This document shows positions 32,801 to 41,287 of a DNA stretch of 64,000 bases, piece by piece. Every line of letters starts with the position of its first letter. Position 1 is the stretch's first letter. Where the stretch lies: positions 61,606 through 125,605 of the forward strand of contig NZ_JBFABE010000019.1 in NCBI RefSeq assembly GCF_040640155.1, read 5' to 3'. This stretch comes from Streptosporangium sp040640155. GTDB lineage: Bacteria > Actinomycetota > Actinomycetes > Streptosporangiales > Streptosporangiaceae. The position numbers and the translations under genes are program-made. The notes under the pieces were generated by a model, which saw only the letters and a list, made by a program, of their open reading frames with translations, searched no databases and was not told where the DNA came from.

Positions 32801-35800
32801 CGCGCGCAGGCACTCCAGGGGGTCGGGCGCGCCGCCCGCCCCGGTCGCGCCCACCCCGGCCACCCCGGTCGCGGCCGTCGCGCCGGAGCCGGTGAGACCA
32901 CCGAGGCCGTTCGAGCCGTTGGAGCCGCCGATGCCGTTGAATCCGGTGAAGCCGGCGGTGCCGTTGGAGCCGGCGGTGCCGTTCGCGTGGCCGTTACGGC
33001 CCGCGTGGCTCGTCCGGTCCGCCGAGGGGACGGCGGTCGTGCGGTCCGCCGGGGCGTGCCCGGCCACCGGGGCGGCGGGGCGCCGGGCCGGGATCTCGGC
33101 GACCGGCCCGTTCCCGGCGACGGTCTCGCACGGGTTGGCCAGGAACGTCGGCGAGCTGTCGAGGGGAAGGCGGCGGTAGGCGCGTCCGGCGGCCCAGGCC
33201 GTCAGGTCGGCGTTGCCCGACACCGCCAGGGCGGCGGTGACCATGGCCTGGCGCCGGGGGTTCCCGCCGCAGTCCATGCTGAGCGAGACGACCGGCAGGT
33301 GGGCGGCCAGGCCGGACAGGATGGTCCCCGGTCCCGCCTCCACCAGCAGGTCGCACTCGCCGGCCAGGCGCGCGAGCGCCTCGGCGAACCTGACCGGCCG
33401 GGTGAGCTGGGCGACCAGCGCCTCCACCGCGCCGCCGCCCGAAGCCTCGCCGGAGGCGTCGGAGGAGCTGCCGGGGCCGGGAACGACGGAGGCCCCGGAG
33501 GTCCCGGAGACCTCGGAGGCCTCCGGGGACACGACGGAGCCGGGGACACCGGGGGTGCCGGGGGTGCCGTCGCCGTACGGCAGGCCGGTGACGGTGGAGA
33601 TGACCCGGCGGCGCGGCGCGTCCGTGGCGATCGTGCCGAGCAGATCGCGCAGCGGTGCCTCGGCCGGGCGCATCGCCGGGCTGTGGAAGCCGTGCGAGAC
33701 CGCCAGGACGACACCGTCGGCCCCGGTGGCGCGGGCGCGTTCCACCACGGCCCGCACGTCCGCGACCGGCCCGGCGACGACGGTCTGGGCGGGGCCGTTG
33801 AACGCGGCGACGACCGCCCCGGTCCCGGCGAGCAGGTCCGCGACTGTTTCCGGCGGCGCGGCCAGGCTCGCCATCGTGGTGCCCGGCGTGCCGTACCGGG
33901 CCATGATCTCCCCGCGGGCGGCGGCCAGGCGCAGGGCGTCCCCCGGGGTGAGGGCCTCGGCCCAGCCGAGCGCGGCGATCTCGCCGAGGCTGTGCCCGAT
34001 CGCGGCCACCGGCTCGCAGCCGATCGCGTCGAGCCAGGCCAGGGCGGCGAGCGACTGGCGCATGATCGCCGGTTGCGCCACCGCGGTATCGGCGTCGCCG
34101 TCGCGGAGCGCGACCGGCGAGTCCGGGACGTCGAGCCCGGCGGCCCAGGCCGGGAGGCCGGCGCGGACCGGCGCGGCCTGCCCGGGGAACATCAGGCCCA
34201 CCCGGGCGGGCGGCCCGGACGCGAGCGCGTAGCCGCGTCCCGCGTCGACGAGGAGCCCGCCGTCCCACGCGTCGATCCCGGTCAGTGCGGCCTCGGCGGC
34301 CCGGCCGAGCTCGTCGGGGGTCGCGGCCACCAGGGCGGCGCGGGCGGCGGCGGCGCCGGAGTCCGCCTGCGAGGTGCAGGCCAGGTCGTACAGTTCCGCC
34401 TGGCTGAGCACGGGCGCCAGGCCCGCCACCCGCCGCAGCCGCTCGGCCAGCGCGGCGGGGCCGGTGGCGCCGACGACGACGACGTGGTGTTCGGGGACCG
34501 GCGCGGACCAGCGGCGGGTGGACGCCGACAGCGACCTGGCCGGGGTGCGGCGAGGCCCTTCCAGGACCACGTGCGCGTTGATCCCGCCGAAGCCGAGGGA
34601 GGAGACCGCCGCCCTGGGCACCGGCCGGTCCCACGGCTCGGGCTCGGCGAGCAGCCGCAGCGGCACCCCGTCCCGCCCGAGCAGGGGGTGCGGCTCGCGG
34701 GTGCCGGTCGAGGGCGGCAGCACCCGGTGGTGCACGGCCAGGGCCGCCTTGATCAGCCCGGCGACGCCCGCCGCCGCCTTGGTGTGCCCGATGTTGGCCT
34801 TGACGCTGCCGAGGGCCGCGGGCGCGGCGCCGATCCCGATGACCTCGGTCAGGGCCTCGATCTCGACGCGGTCGCCGACGGCGGTGCCGGTGCCGTGGCC
34901 CTCGACGAGGCCGATCCCGGCCGGGTCCAGACCGGCGAGACGGTAGGCGCGGCGCATGGCCAGGGCCTGCCCCGTCGCGGTGGGACGGGTGAGGCCGCCC
35001 GCGCCGTCGGAGGAACTGCCCCAGCCGGTCACGTACGCGTAGACGCGCAGCCCCCGCCGCTCGGCCTCCTCGGCGCGCATGAGCGCGACGACGCCGCAGC
35101 CCTCCCCCGGCAGGAAGCCGGTCGGGTCGGCGTCGTAGACGCGCATCTCGCCGCGGGCCAGCGCGCCCACGCGGGCGAAGCCCACCAGCTCGAACGGGTC
35201 CAGGCTGAGGTCCACTCCCCCGGCCAGCGCCATGGAGAGGTCGCCGTCGGCCAGCGCCCGGCAGGCGGTCATCACCGCGAGCAGGCTGGAGGAGCACGCG
35301 CCGTCCACGGTGTAGCCGGTGCCGTGGAAGTCGAAGTGGTTGCAGATCCGCCCGGCGATGGTGTTGCTCAACGCCCCGGCGAGCGTCTCGTCCCCCGGTT
35401 CGGGGAACGGCTCCTTGACCAGGTCCTCCAGCCGCCCGAGGACGCCGGCCACGGCGTCGCCCTCCAGGCCGCTTCCGGCCAGCGCGGCCACGGCCGCCCT
35501 GCGCAGGAAGGGCCAGCGCAGCCGCAGCGAGGCGGCCCGGCTGAACTCGCCGGTCAGCGAGTTGCCCAGGACGACGCCCACGGAGTCGCGGTCCAGGCCG
35601 TCGCCGCCGGGGAAGCCCGCGTCGGCGAGGGCGTCGGCCGCGGTCTCCAGCGCGAGCCAGTGGGTGTGGTCGGCCGCCCGGTAGAGGCCGCCGGAGATGT
35701 GGAAGCGGCCGCGGTCGAACTCCCAGTCGCGCAGCACACCGGCCTGACCGGCGTAGGTGGAGTCCGGTCCCTCGCCGCCGTAGTCGGCCACCCGCAGGCG

Positions 35801-36058
35801 CGTCTCGGGGAAGCGGCGGAAGGCCCGCCGCCCGCCCAGGACGTTCTGCCAGAGCTCGCCCGGGTTCACGGCGTCGGGGTAGCGGCAGGCCATCCCGACG
35901 ACGGCGATCCGCGGCGCCCGCGGATCGGGCCTGCCCGTGCCCGGCGTGCCCGTGCCCGTGTTCGGCGTGCCCGTGTTCATGCGCGACGTACCCCGCGTAC
36001 CCCGCGTGCCCGGCGCGTCCGGTGTGTCCGGTGTGTCCGGCGATGACGCCGGGCTCAC
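29885..36058 (-). CDS. pksE: Enediyne iterative polyketide synthase (PksE), 2057 aa
   Basis: The domain order is that of enediyne PKSs. KS lies at about 45-490 (active Cys255 in DGACSSSLLAV, His motifs EGHGTGT and NIGHTKAA). AT lies at about 590-910 (GHSLGEIAAL, Ser690). A central ACP (Ser1113 in DLHLNSLQV) is followed by KR (about 1310-1480, GGATGITAY, catalytic Tyr in GQSEYCLAN), DH (about 1570-1850, His1587 in LDDHRISGTRVLP) and a C-terminal phosphopantetheinyl transferase domain (Asp1957 in GVDWQDV, WTAREALAKAG). It iteratively makes the linear conjugated polyene precursor. The start is GTG 36058, after GGAGGTGG; a low-complexity Thr/Pro/Gly stretch covers about residues 1-45. It overlaps UnbU and the thioesterase gene. 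Confidence 0.97.
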   Translation of the reverse strand: MSPASSPDTPDTPDAPGTRGTRGTSRMNTGTPNTGTGTPGTGRPDPRAPRIAVVGMACRYPDAVNPGELWQNVLGGRRAFRRFPETRLRVADYGGEGPDSTYAGQAGVLRDWEFDRGRFHISGGLYRAADHTHWLALETAADALADAGFPGGDGLDRDSVGVVLGNSLTGEFSRAASLRLRWPFLRRAAVAALAGSGLEGDAVAGVLGRLEDLVKEPFPEPGDETLAGALSNTIAGRICNHFDFHGTGYTVDGACSSSLLAVMTACRALADGDLSMALAGGVDLSLDPFELVGFARVGALARGEMRVYDADPTGFLPGEGCGVVALMRAEEAERRGLRVYAYVTGWGSSSDGAGGLTRPTATGQALAMRRAYRLAGLDPAGIGLVEGHGTGTAVGDRVEIEALTEVIGIGAAPAALGSVKANIGHTKAAAGVAGLIKAALAVHHRVLPPSTGTREPHPLLGRDGVPLRLLAEPEPWDRPVPRAAVSSLGFGGINAHVVLEGPRRTPARSLSASTRRWSAPVPEHHVVVVGATGPAALAERLRRVAGLAPVLSQAELYDLACTSQADSGAAAARAALVAATPDELGRAAEAALTGIDAWDGGLLVDAGRGYALASGPPARVGLMFPGQAAPVRAGLPAWAAGLDVPDSPVALRDGDADTAVAQPAIMRQSLAALAWLDAIGCEPVAAIGHSLGEIAALGWAEALTPGDALRLAAARGEIMARYGTPGTTMASLAAPPETVADLLAGTGAVVAAFNGPAQTVVAGPVADVRAVVERARATGADGVVLAVSHGFHSPAMRPAEAPLRDLLGTIATDAPRRRVISTVTGLPYGDGTPGTPGVPGSVVSPEASEVSGTSGASVVPGPGSSSDASGEASGGGAVEALVAQLTRPVRFAEALARLAGECDLLVEAGPGTILSGLAAHLPVVSLSMDCGGNPRRQAMVTAALAVSGNADLTAWAAGRAYRRLPLDSSPTFLANPCETVAGNGPVAEIPARRPAAPVAGHAPADRTTAVPSADRTSHAGRNGHANGTAGSNGTAGFTGFNGIGGSNGSNGLGGLTGSGATAATGVAGVGATGAGGAPDPLECLRAELAAGLELPLETVRPSSSFLGDLHLNSLQVVRIVSRTAQVLGRQLPAVPLSLAEASVAEAAEVLAGLPSVTEESTEEVEGVGGWVRAFRHEWVPAGPAGAAPVAETGTAVFSLSADDGPEDVAALLTEIAGRAPERLVLRHDGHPAAEAVGRSLAVELPRTSVTVLLAPGPHPGDDGDDGDDGAVNVAEHGYAELRRLPDGSVERRRTVPYPLGAVTGTAPIGEGEVCLVTGGATGITAYSAAALAERTGCVLVLLGRTPAEDPAVAAALADLQARARAVYLRCDVTDPAQVRAALAVAAGHGPVRGLIHGAGVNLPQRLAAVTGETLRAHLRPKVDGLRVLLDEAGDDLSVAVAFGSIIGRRGLAGQSEYCLANDWMRHLVEDWATAHPSCRTHLLEWSVWSGVGMGVRLDTIDALRRQGITAITPKEGADLMLGVLGDAEAPVTLLLTARFPAGPTLAVEGPPAPLLRFTERELTRTPRVEAVYEADLEARTDPYLDDHRISGTRVLPAVVGMEAMAQVATAVGHGATPSGGWSFEDVRLRAPVIVDGDAPHPVRVAALAGPDGTAVVLRDSADAFTTDRFTARLVPAPPVPPAAAAPRGGGPGRASSGRNGSAPGDPGPVPAAHGFYDNGLFFHDGRFRRVASYGLLTAFRVEAVIEAGAGIPEGRWFSSFHSPELLLGDPGTHDATIHALLACVPHREALPVGIDRFTVWRRPSGRCLVRALEREHHAGEYVYDVDLVSAGSAGPAGPAGPGLLDVPGDGEVLARWEGLRLRATGPRAWPAGMPMSLAGPWMSRLLGENGLAQRVELATVPGRREDDAAAGLAALLTGGPVRHDARGALRVPEGGVSASYTGGHVLVGVAGHPLGVDWQDVSGIADGEWPDLVGERGTAVTDALAAKTGEDPGLCAARVWTAREALAKAGAAVDEPLRVHEVGHHGLVTLTAGGWCVATASVPGTAVMVATALPEEV

Positions 36059-36996
36059 CGCGCCACCTCCGGGGTACGGCGGCGCGCGAGGACGAGCACC
36101 AGCCCGCGCAGCACGCAGGTGATCACCAGGGCGAAGAACAGGCCGAACGCGATGTTCACGCTGACGAGCACGCCGTAGACCGCCGCGACGGTCGCGCCGA
36201 AGATCATCTGGTTGCGCGGCTTGACCGGTGTCGTCCCGGGGTCGGTGATCATGTAGTTCGTGTAGAGCACGAAGACCGCCCCGGTCAGCGGGAGCAGAGC
36301 GCCGGGCAGGGAGTGGCCGAGGATCAGCCAGCGCAGGAACGCCTGGGCGATGAAGCCGCCCACCCATCCGGCGATGAGCGGCATCTTCCCGGTGAGCTTG
36401 GCGTTCAGCATGGTGCCGAGCATCAGGATGCCGAGCGGGACGAGCCAGTCCAGCGCGCCGCCGACGCTCGCGGTGAACTGGTACGGCGGGGCGATGCCCA
36501 CCCAGGGGAACAGCAGCAGGGTGACGACGATGCCGGTGTTCGACGGGTTGAGGAAGTGCCGCAGCGAACCGTTCACCCTGACCCTGATCAGGTGCTTGAG
36601 GCTGATGCCGACCGCCACGGCGAAGGCGTACGGCCAGACCGACTCGTTGCCGTACAGGAGCATGGCGCAGGCCAGGCCGACGATGTGCGCGGGCAGCAGG
36701 AAGGTGACCAGCGCGCTCCAGCCCCCGGCGTAGCCGGGGCGGCGCCCGCGTGACCAGGCGGTGACCGTCTCCATCAGCAGCTCGGTCACGTACGCGGTCA
36801 GCACGGCCACGATCGGGGTGATCGGCGCCTGCTCGAAGCCGAGGAAGGCGTGGCCCACGACGGTGAGCACGGTGATCGACAGGGCGAACCGCCGCAGCGC
36901 CTTGAGGCGGACGTCGACCCTGGGGGCGGCCTGCTCGGGCGCGGCCGGGAGCGGGGGCGGGGTCTCGACCCCCGGCTGGGGAAGCGTGGTCGTCAT
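36055..36996 (-). CDS. unbU: Enediyne core membrane protein UnbU (E5), 313 aa
   Basis: This polytopic protein has about nine helices and resembles the RnfD/NqrB fold, with the segment LNPSNTGIVVTLLLFPWVGI (about residues 145-164) and a YMITDPGTTPVKP turn. UnbU is one of the conserved genes between UnbV and PksE in enediyne clusters. Its chemistry is unknown, though electron transfer or export has been proposed. ATG 36996 and the GTGA at 36055-36058 couple it to UnbV and PksE. Confidence 0.9.
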   Translation of the reverse strand: MTTTLPQPGVETPPPLPAAPEQAAPRVDVRLKALRRFALSITVLTVVGHAFLGFEQAPITPIVAVLTAYVTELLMETVTAWSRGRRPGYAGGWSALVTFLLPAHIVGLACAMLLYGNESVWPYAFAVAVGISLKHLIRVRVNGSLRHFLNPSNTGIVVTLLLFPWVGIAPPYQFTASVGGALDWLVPLGILMLGTMLNAKLTGKMPLIAGWVGGFIAQAFLRWLILGHSLPGALLPLTGAVFVLYTNYMITDPGTTPVKPRNQMIFGATVAAVYGVLVSVNIAFGLFFALVITCVLRGLVLVLARRRTPEVAR

Positions 36997-38888
36997 CGCG
37001 TTACCGCCGTTCCGTCGGGGCTGAGCAGGAGGGTGTGCCGGCCGGCCGTCAGCGAGACCGGCGCCTGGTGGCGGCCCGCCGCGTCCCGCCAGGTCACCGT
37101 GCCGGTGACGGTGCCGCCGGGTGCCGCCAGGTGGACCCGCGACGCCGAGGCGCCGGCGTGCCCGTTGGCCGGGTACAGCTGGGTCTTCTGCCGTACGGCG
37201 CCGGTCAGCTCGACCTGCGCGCCCACGGCGGCCCTGGTGCCGCCGCCCGCGGCCGGCAGGGCGAGCTCCAGGTCGATGCCGGGCGGCCCGGCGGACCGGT
37301 TCAGCAGCACCCGCGAGTTCTCCCACTGGTTGGCGACCACCGCGTCCAGCCGCCCGTCGCCGTTCACGTCGCCGAGGGCCAGGCCCCGGGTGACGTCGGG
37401 CTGGTCGATGCCGACCGCCGGGGCCAGGTCGGCGTAGCGGCCCTCGGCCGTACGGACCCAGAAGGGGTTGTGCTGGTGGCCGGAGAGGTCGTCGCCGGGC
37501 CTGAAGTTCGGCCACGCCCCGGCCAGGTCGAGCAGGTCGTCGTTGCCCATGGCGAGTTCCTGGAGCTGGGGCCAGCGGTCGTGCTCGCCCTTGAGGAAGC
37601 CGGTGGCCTGCAGCATCTCGTCGACGCCGTCGTTGTCGAAGTCACCGGCCTTGACGTCCCAGGCCCAGCCGCTGCGGGCCAGGCCCAGGTCCTCGCTGTC
37701 GTCGCGGAAGGCGAGCTCTCCGGGCGGGCCGGTCGGCACGAAGGCGAAGTTGCTCTCCTGCAGCGCGAACTCGTCGGTGATGTTGCTGACCATCATCATC
37801 GGCAGCCCGGTGCCGCCCGGGTAGGTGAACGCGACCCCCATGCCCTTGAACGAGTCGTGGCCGAGCACCTTGGACTTGGGCATGGTCAGGTTCCGTGTGC
37901 CGGGCACCGCCCGCAGCCTGACCTTGCCGGGGGTGGACTCGTTGGCGAGCAGGAAGTCCGGCCCGAAGTCGTTGGCCACGTAGATCTCGGGCAGCAGGTC
38001 GCCGGTGAGGTCCTGCATGCCGAACGCGAGGGTCCACGAGCGCGCCACGTCGTCGCCGAAGGCGTCGCTGGCGTCGGTGAACGCCGGCAGGGTGTCGCGG
38101 GCGCCCGAGGGGCGGCCGAGCAGGATCCGGTTGACGCCGGCGTTGCGCGCCATGCTCATCGAGTGCTGCATCTGCATGCGGCTGTCGTCGGCGGCCGACG
38201 GGTCGAGCACCTTGGACCCGTCGGGGAAGTAGTTGCCGACCAGGACGTCGAGGTGGCCGTCGCCGTCGACGTCGGCGACGTTGAGCGCGGTGCTGTTCCA
38301 CACCTGCATGGGCTGGACGAGCTCGGTCGCGGTGAACCCCGCGGCGGTCGGGACGCCGGGCCGGGTGTTGAGGAACACCACCGGCGAGCGGCCCCAGTAG
38401 TAGACGAGGATGTCGGTGTCGCCGTCCTCGTCGAGGTCGGCGGGGACGCATCCCATCGGCGCCATCGTCGCGTCGTAGCGCACGCCGCCCGAGGGGCGCA
38501 GCTCGACCGGCGCGTAGGAGGCGCCTCCGGACTCGGGCGCGGGCCGGAGCGTGACGCCGTCGTCGCGGGGGTCGACCAGGCAGACGTCGCCGGCGTGGCC
38601 GAGACCGCGCAGGTCGGTCAGGGCGACGGCCGCGCCGACGGCCGAGATCCAGCTCCGGATGTTCCGCAGGCCGGGCGCGACGACGCGCTCGAGGCGGGCC
38701 CCGGCGGGGGAGGAGTTGAGCTCCACGCTCTGGAAGGAGTAGCGCGCGGCGAGCCGTTCGGCCTCACCGGCGGCGATGCCGGGGCGCAGGGTGAGGAAAC
38801 CCAGCGTGCCGCAGAGCAGGACCGCGACCGCGGCCGGGACGCTCTTGCGCAGGACGGTCTGGACCATTCCGTTCTCCGATCGGGGCAT
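36993..38888 (-). CDS. unbV: Enediyne core protein UnbV (E4), ASPIC/UnbV family, 631 aa
   Basis: A signal/anchor helix (about residues 17-35) is followed by FG-GAP/VCBS-type repeats with calcium-binding Asp-rich loops: DLDEDGDTDILV, DVDGDGHLDVLVG, DFDNDGVDEML and DVNGDGRLDAVV. The C-terminal ASPIC/UnbV domain lies at about 535-625 (VGAQVELTGAVRQKTQL, GGTVTGTVTWRDAAG). Such beta-propeller proteins are exported or membrane-tethered; the role in enediyne biosynthesis is unknown. It starts at ATG 38888 within the UnbL stop. Confidence 0.93.
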   Translation of the reverse strand: MPRSENGMVQTVLRKSVPAAVAVLLCGTLGFLTLRPGIAAGEAERLAARYSFQSVELNSSPAGARLERVVAPGLRNIRSWISAVGAAVALTDLRGLGHAGDVCLVDPRDDGVTLRPAPESGGASYAPVELRPSGGVRYDATMAPMGCVPADLDEDGDTDILVYYWGRSPVVFLNTRPGVPTAAGFTATELVQPMQVWNSTALNVADVDGDGHLDVLVGNYFPDGSKVLDPSAADDSRMQMQHSMSMARNAGVNRILLGRPSGARDTLPAFTDASDAFGDDVARSWTLAFGMQDLTGDLLPEIYVANDFGPDFLLANESTPGKVRLRAVPGTRNLTMPKSKVLGHDSFKGMGVAFTYPGGTGLPMMMVSNITDEFALQESNFAFVPTGPPGELAFRDDSEDLGLARSGWAWDVKAGDFDNDGVDEMLQATGFLKGEHDRWPQLQELAMGNDDLLDLAGAWPNFRPGDDLSGHQHNPFWVRTAEGRYADLAPAVGIDQPDVTRGLALGDVNGDGRLDAVVANQWENSRVLLNRSAGPPGIDLELALPAAGGGTRAAVGAQVELTGAVRQKTQLYPANGHAGASASRVHLAAPGGTVTGTVTWRDAAGRHQAPVSLTAGRHTLLLSPDGTAVTR

Positions 38889-39796
38889 CAGGCGGCGTGC
38901 CTGGCGGCCGTGATGCCGCGCAGCCGGGTCCGCCATTCCTGGTAGGCGGCGACGTCCGGTGAGTGTTCGAGGTCCGCGGCGGTGGTGTCCGCCCAGGAGG
39001 CGGCGGTCTCGGGGTCGGCCCCGAGCACGACGCGGCAGGCCAGGACGGTGTGGTCGGGGACGACGCCGGACCGGAACCGGGCCGTGGTGCCGAAGACGAC
39101 GCCCTGGGCGTAGGCGGGCGCGGCCGGGCCCGCCGCCGCCACCAGGGCCTCCAGGTCGCTCTCGGTGGTGGCGCCCGCGTAGGCGGAGGCCAGGCCGATC
39201 CCGCTCCACAGGTCGGCGCGGGCGGCGTCCGGCTGGCGGCCGATGACGCCGGCCACGCCGGCGACGTCGGCGGACTGGGCGAACCAGAGCGCGCGGCCGC
39301 ACCCGGCCAGGCGGGCGGACCCCGGGGCGGTGGGGGCGCGGCGGCTGCGGCGCTCCAGGGCGCGCAGCCCCCCGAAGAACACCTCGCCGAAGCCGGCGCC
39401 GTCCAGGGCCAGCCACCGCAGCAGCGGCGTCCCGGGGAGCCGGAACGGGGCGGGCAGCCGTGCCGGGCTCAGCCCCCAGCCCGCGCCGACGTGGATCAGG
39501 TGGACGTAGGCCCGTCCCGGCCCGTCGAGCAGCCGGCGCAGCGCCGTGTCCCGCCCGCGGGCGGGCAGGTCGCGGTAGGCCGCGTACATGCCCGCGCCCT
39601 CGTAGGCGAAGCCCCGGTTCTCCTCGGGAACCGTGGTGAGCGCCTCGTGGACGTCCCCCCAGCGGGAGAGGGCGAGGTTGAAGCCGTCGAGGAAGCTTCT
39701 GGCCCGCTCCTCCAGAACCGCCCGCGCCTCCGGGCGATCGGTCCGGAAACCACGTCGCTCGAAGTTCGCCATCCCGTACGGCAGGAGTGCGCGCAT
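38888..39796 (-). CDS. unbL: Enediyne core protein UnbL (E3), DUF1702 family, 302 aa
   Basis: DUF1702 features include the GFAYEGAGMYAAYRDLP segment (about residues 62-78), HLIHVGAGWGLSPAR and WALDGAGFGEVFFGG-like stretches, and a C-terminal YQEWR. It is soluble, with no signal peptide. The gene is first in the core operon and is coupled to UnbV by a 3-nt overlap. AGAAGGG lies 8 nt before ATG 39796, which favours it over GTG 39802. UnbL is always in the minimal enediyne cassette, but its biochemical role is not established. Confidence 0.9.
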   Translation of the reverse strand: MRALLPYGMANFERRGFRTDRPEARAVLEERARSFLDGFNLALSRWGDVHEALTTVPEENRGFAYEGAGMYAAYRDLPARGRDTALRRLLDGPGRAYVHLIHVGAGWGLSPARLPAPFRLPGTPLLRWLALDGAGFGEVFFGGLRALERRSRRAPTAPGSARLAGCGRALWFAQSADVAGVAGVIGRQPDAARADLWSGIGLASAYAGATTESDLEALVAAAGPAAPAYAQGVVFGTTARFRSGVVPDHTVLACRVVLGADPETAASWADTTAADLEHSPDVAAYQEWRTRLRGITAARHAA

Positions 39797-39810
39797 CTGC
39801 ACAGCCCTTC

Positions 39811-39838
39811 TCGGAGAACCGATTTTCGGAGAGCCGAT
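39811..39838. promoter_or_regulatory. 13-bp direct repeats in the enediyne operon leader
   Basis: TCGGAGAACCGAT (39811-39823) and TCGGAGAGCCGAT (39826-39838) differ at one base and are 15 bp apart. Each contains CGG-N4-CCG. They sit just upstream of the unbL ribosome site, so they may be operator half-sites or a leader RNA element. Confidence 0.5.
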
Positions 39839-41287
39839 TCAGCTTGATGTCTCTCCAGACTGACTATCAGCATCAATAGCGATCGGCAAGACCTTGACTT
39901 TCGATCAAAGGAGGCGATAAGGCGTCGGGCACGGCGAAACCGCAGTTAACAGGAAATTTGCACACCGGTCGGCCAGGTGTTCTCACGGGGGCGTCGATGT
40001 GAAATCCATAGCGACCCCGCCGGGGGCGGGGGATCGTCCGGTGGCCGTCGCCGGGGCCCTCACCGTCCGCCCGCCGCCTCCCGCCCGTGCCCCCGCCGAC
40101 GTCCCGCGGCCGCTCCCGCGGAGGGGCCCGCCCCATCCGGACGGAGTGGCACGGCGGAGGCGGAACGGATGGGGGCCACCCGGGGCCGAGACGGCCGGGA
40201 CAGCCGTCGAGCAGGGGAAACGTGCTCCTCGCGGGCGCCGCGAGGCACGTGGGGGCCCGGTTCGGCCGCCCCCGGCGGACCGGCGGGACCGGGCGGCCCC
40301 CCGGGCACCCGCGACCGGGAGGGGACGGGGGCGCCCGGCCGCACGGGGGCCGCGGGAGGGCGGCCCGGGGGCGGCGTGGGGACGACACGGGGACGAAAAG
40401 GTGACGGTGCGCGGACGGACGTGGGCGACGGGGCTCCCATCCTCGGGCGCACCCGCGAGGGGACGCGAGAGCAACTCCTGACGAAGAGGACGGCGAGGAT
40501 ACGGGATATCCCACAGAGCCCCTCACCACTTATTTTTGATATAGCAAACGCCGGGTATCCACGCGTATTCGTCGGACCATAAGAGGTCACGCTTCGAGAA
40601 TGGCGCATCACCCGATCCCGCCGCCCGCGATTCCGGCGCGTCGACCGGACGCGTCATTCACCGACCCGCGCCGCGAACACCCGGCGCGCCCCGGGCGTTT
40701 CGACGGCGATTCCCGCGGCGATTCCTCCGGGCCTTCTCCGGGCCTTCTCCGGGCCTTCTCCAGGTCCCGCACGCGCTTCGGCCGGACCCGGCGCGACCTG
40801 ACGGCACGGCCTTTCCGAGGCGCGCGGGAGGGGACCCGGGCCGCGCGGCCCCGGTTCCGCCCTCCTCCGCCGCCCGGTCCCGGAACGACCGCGCCCGGGT
40901 TTCCGGCGCGAGCCCTCACCCGGTTCCGGACACGGACCGGCGGAGTCGGCGCCGGTCCGGACCGTTCCGGTCCTCGGCGGCCCCGGCACCGGGCGCACGA
41001 CGTCACGACCGTGATCACGCGCATACCGGACGCGTGCGGGGGCAGGGAACCGTCCGCGCACGCCGCCGCGCGCCACGCCCCCGGGCCGTCCGCCCGACGT
41101 CCCCGCGGATCAACCAGGGCATTTACACAGAGTCATTAACGCGGTCGGGACGGAAACGCTCCGCGACCGCCGCGGCCGCCTCGCGCCGCTCCGGAGACGG
41201 CGGGATTACCGGACACCCACCCCTTCCGCGCAAGATAGTCAAAAAGGGATAAGGTGCGGCACCGATGGAAACACCGAGCGAATAGGA
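39839..41287. other. 1.45-kb gene-poor region upstream of the enediyne operon
   Basis: Open frames exist on all strands, but none has a strong ribosome site or a protein-like pattern; they mirror each other in Arg/Pro/Gly-rich composition. 39845-39925 is relatively AT-rich and is probably the unbL promoter. A second AT-rich pocket (40524-40560) contains ACTTATTTTTGATATAGC, and GGGATATCCC lies at 40503-40512. The stretch 41100-41280 is the downstream flank of the MFS gene. I see no RNA gene. Confidence 0.5.
40729..40761. repeat. Three perfect 11-bp tandem copies
   Basis: GGGCCTTCTCC is repeated at 40729, 40740 and 40751, followed by a diverged copy. It is non-coding. Confidence 0.95.

Noticed and set aside
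30608..36046. 1812-codon open frame on the plus strand opposite PksE
   Set aside because: It is antisense to the clearly conserved PksE frame, has low-complexity Gly/Arg/Val composition and no ribosome site. Long antisense frames are expected at this GC content.
36059..36367. Longer PksE N-terminus reaching 36367
   Set aside because: It would overlap UnbU coding sequence by over 300 nt. The GTG at 36058 has a strong ribosome site and the usual overlap with UnbU.
40000..41140. Several overlapping frames on both strands between unbL and the MFS gene
   Set aside because: All are Arg/Pro/Gly-rich, lack ribosome sites and mirror each other across strands.
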